Assembly: GCA_030262795.1 (NCBI GenBank)
Contig: JAJSZO010000087.1
Span: forward strand, 1-5,415
DNA from: Deltaproteobacteria bacterium
GTDB lineage: Bacteria > Desulfobacterota > Desulfobacteria > Desulfobacterales > ETH-SRB1
Direction of reading: 5' to 3'
Length of the DNA: 5,415 bases
Part shown: piece by piece, positions 5,205 through 5,415 of the stretch
How the letters are laid out: every line of letters starts with the position of its first letter
Numbering within the stretch: the first letter of the stretch is position 1
The notes under the pieces: generated by a model
Told to the model about the DNA's origin: nothing
Seen by the model: only the letters and a program-made list of their open reading frames with translations
The model's database searches: none
Translations under genes and position numbers: made by a program

Positions 5205-5415
5205 AAGCATCAATATTAGATGCTTTGCGATATTTCTTCCATGATTTATCTAATGCTTTTAATTTATTATCATTAATTACATTTAATTTTTTTAGAGCGA
5301 ACAGCATTGAGCGTATCGAAATTTCCGGAAGACGAAAATCGTGGTACTCTTGGCAATTTGGGCACCATCTCCTTGCAGGTTTAATTTTTCGGTCATTCCT
5401 GATCGACTCGCGTAA
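5188..5415 (-). CDS. C-terminal part of an unrecognised protein with a CPNC motif (cut by window edge)
   Basis: On the minus strand a frame is open from the window edge at 5415 to TAA at 5190-5188, giving 75 codons. It starts LRESIRNDRK and has RRWCPNCQEYHDF early on, a CXXC with a nearby His that resembles half of a zinc ribbon or other metal site. After this comes a strongly basic, probably helical tail rich in Lys (ALKKLN, NKLKALDKSWKKYRKA) ending AYGKSL. I do not recognise the family. The composition is coding-like and its amino-acid pattern is not that of a shadow frame. It lies 63 nt upstream of the TPR gene on the same strand with no terminator between, so the two may form an operon. 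The remainder lies beyond 5415. Confidence 0.55.
   Translation of the reverse strand, partial: LRESIRNDRKIKPARRWCPNCQEYHDFRLPEISIRSMLFALKKLNVINDNKLKALDKSWKKYRKASNIDAYGKSL

Overview
The window is AT-rich bacterial DNA. The best clue to its source is the elongation factor G at 632-2701. It belongs to the mitochondrial-EFG1-like subtype (spdEFG1), which is known from Deltaproteobacteria/Desulfobacterota, spirochaetes and planctomycetes. A desulfobacterial, sulfate-reducer-like genome is my best guess, made from family resemblance and not from a search.

Layout. Bases 1-589 hold no convincing gene but carry much symmetric structure: a large imperfect inverted repeat (arms 27-100 and 323-395), a perfect 22-bp palindrome (408-429) touching a TTGACA box, an extended -10 promoter (488-496), a strong stem-loop with a T-tract (523-566), and a 15-bp operator-like palindrome (567-581) overlapping a second extended -10. 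EF-G follows (632-2701, +). After 78 bp comes a 231-residue P-loop ATPase of RecA/KaiC-like type (2780-3475, +), probably co-transcribed. Between this gene and the convergent gene beyond it lies a 125-bp MITE-like element (3496-3620). It has 26-bp near-perfect terminal inverted repeats and an apparent flanking duplication, and it supplies the stop codon of the convergent gene. That gene (5124 down to 3616, -) encodes a protein with six C-terminal TPRs, a cysteine cluster resembling a SPASM domain in the middle, and an N-terminus that looks like a radical SAM entry site with all three cysteines replaced. Upstream of it on the same strand is the 3' end of another gene (5188-5415, cut by the window edge) with a CPNC motif. 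A 26-codon open frame bridges these two minus-strand genes.

How the parts may work together. The plus-strand pair joins a translocation GTPase to an uncharacterised ATPase, and the EF-G leader looks regulated (terminator-like hairpin plus operator-like palindrome). The minus-strand pair is a separate unit. Its TPR protein may be a catalytically dead relative of radical SAM/SPASM peptide-modifying enzymes, acting as a binding or scaffold protein. That is a hypothesis. The most unusual items are this degenerate radical SAM-SPASM-TPR architecture, the 125-bp mobile-like element at the gene junction, and the dense symmetric structure upstream of EF-G.
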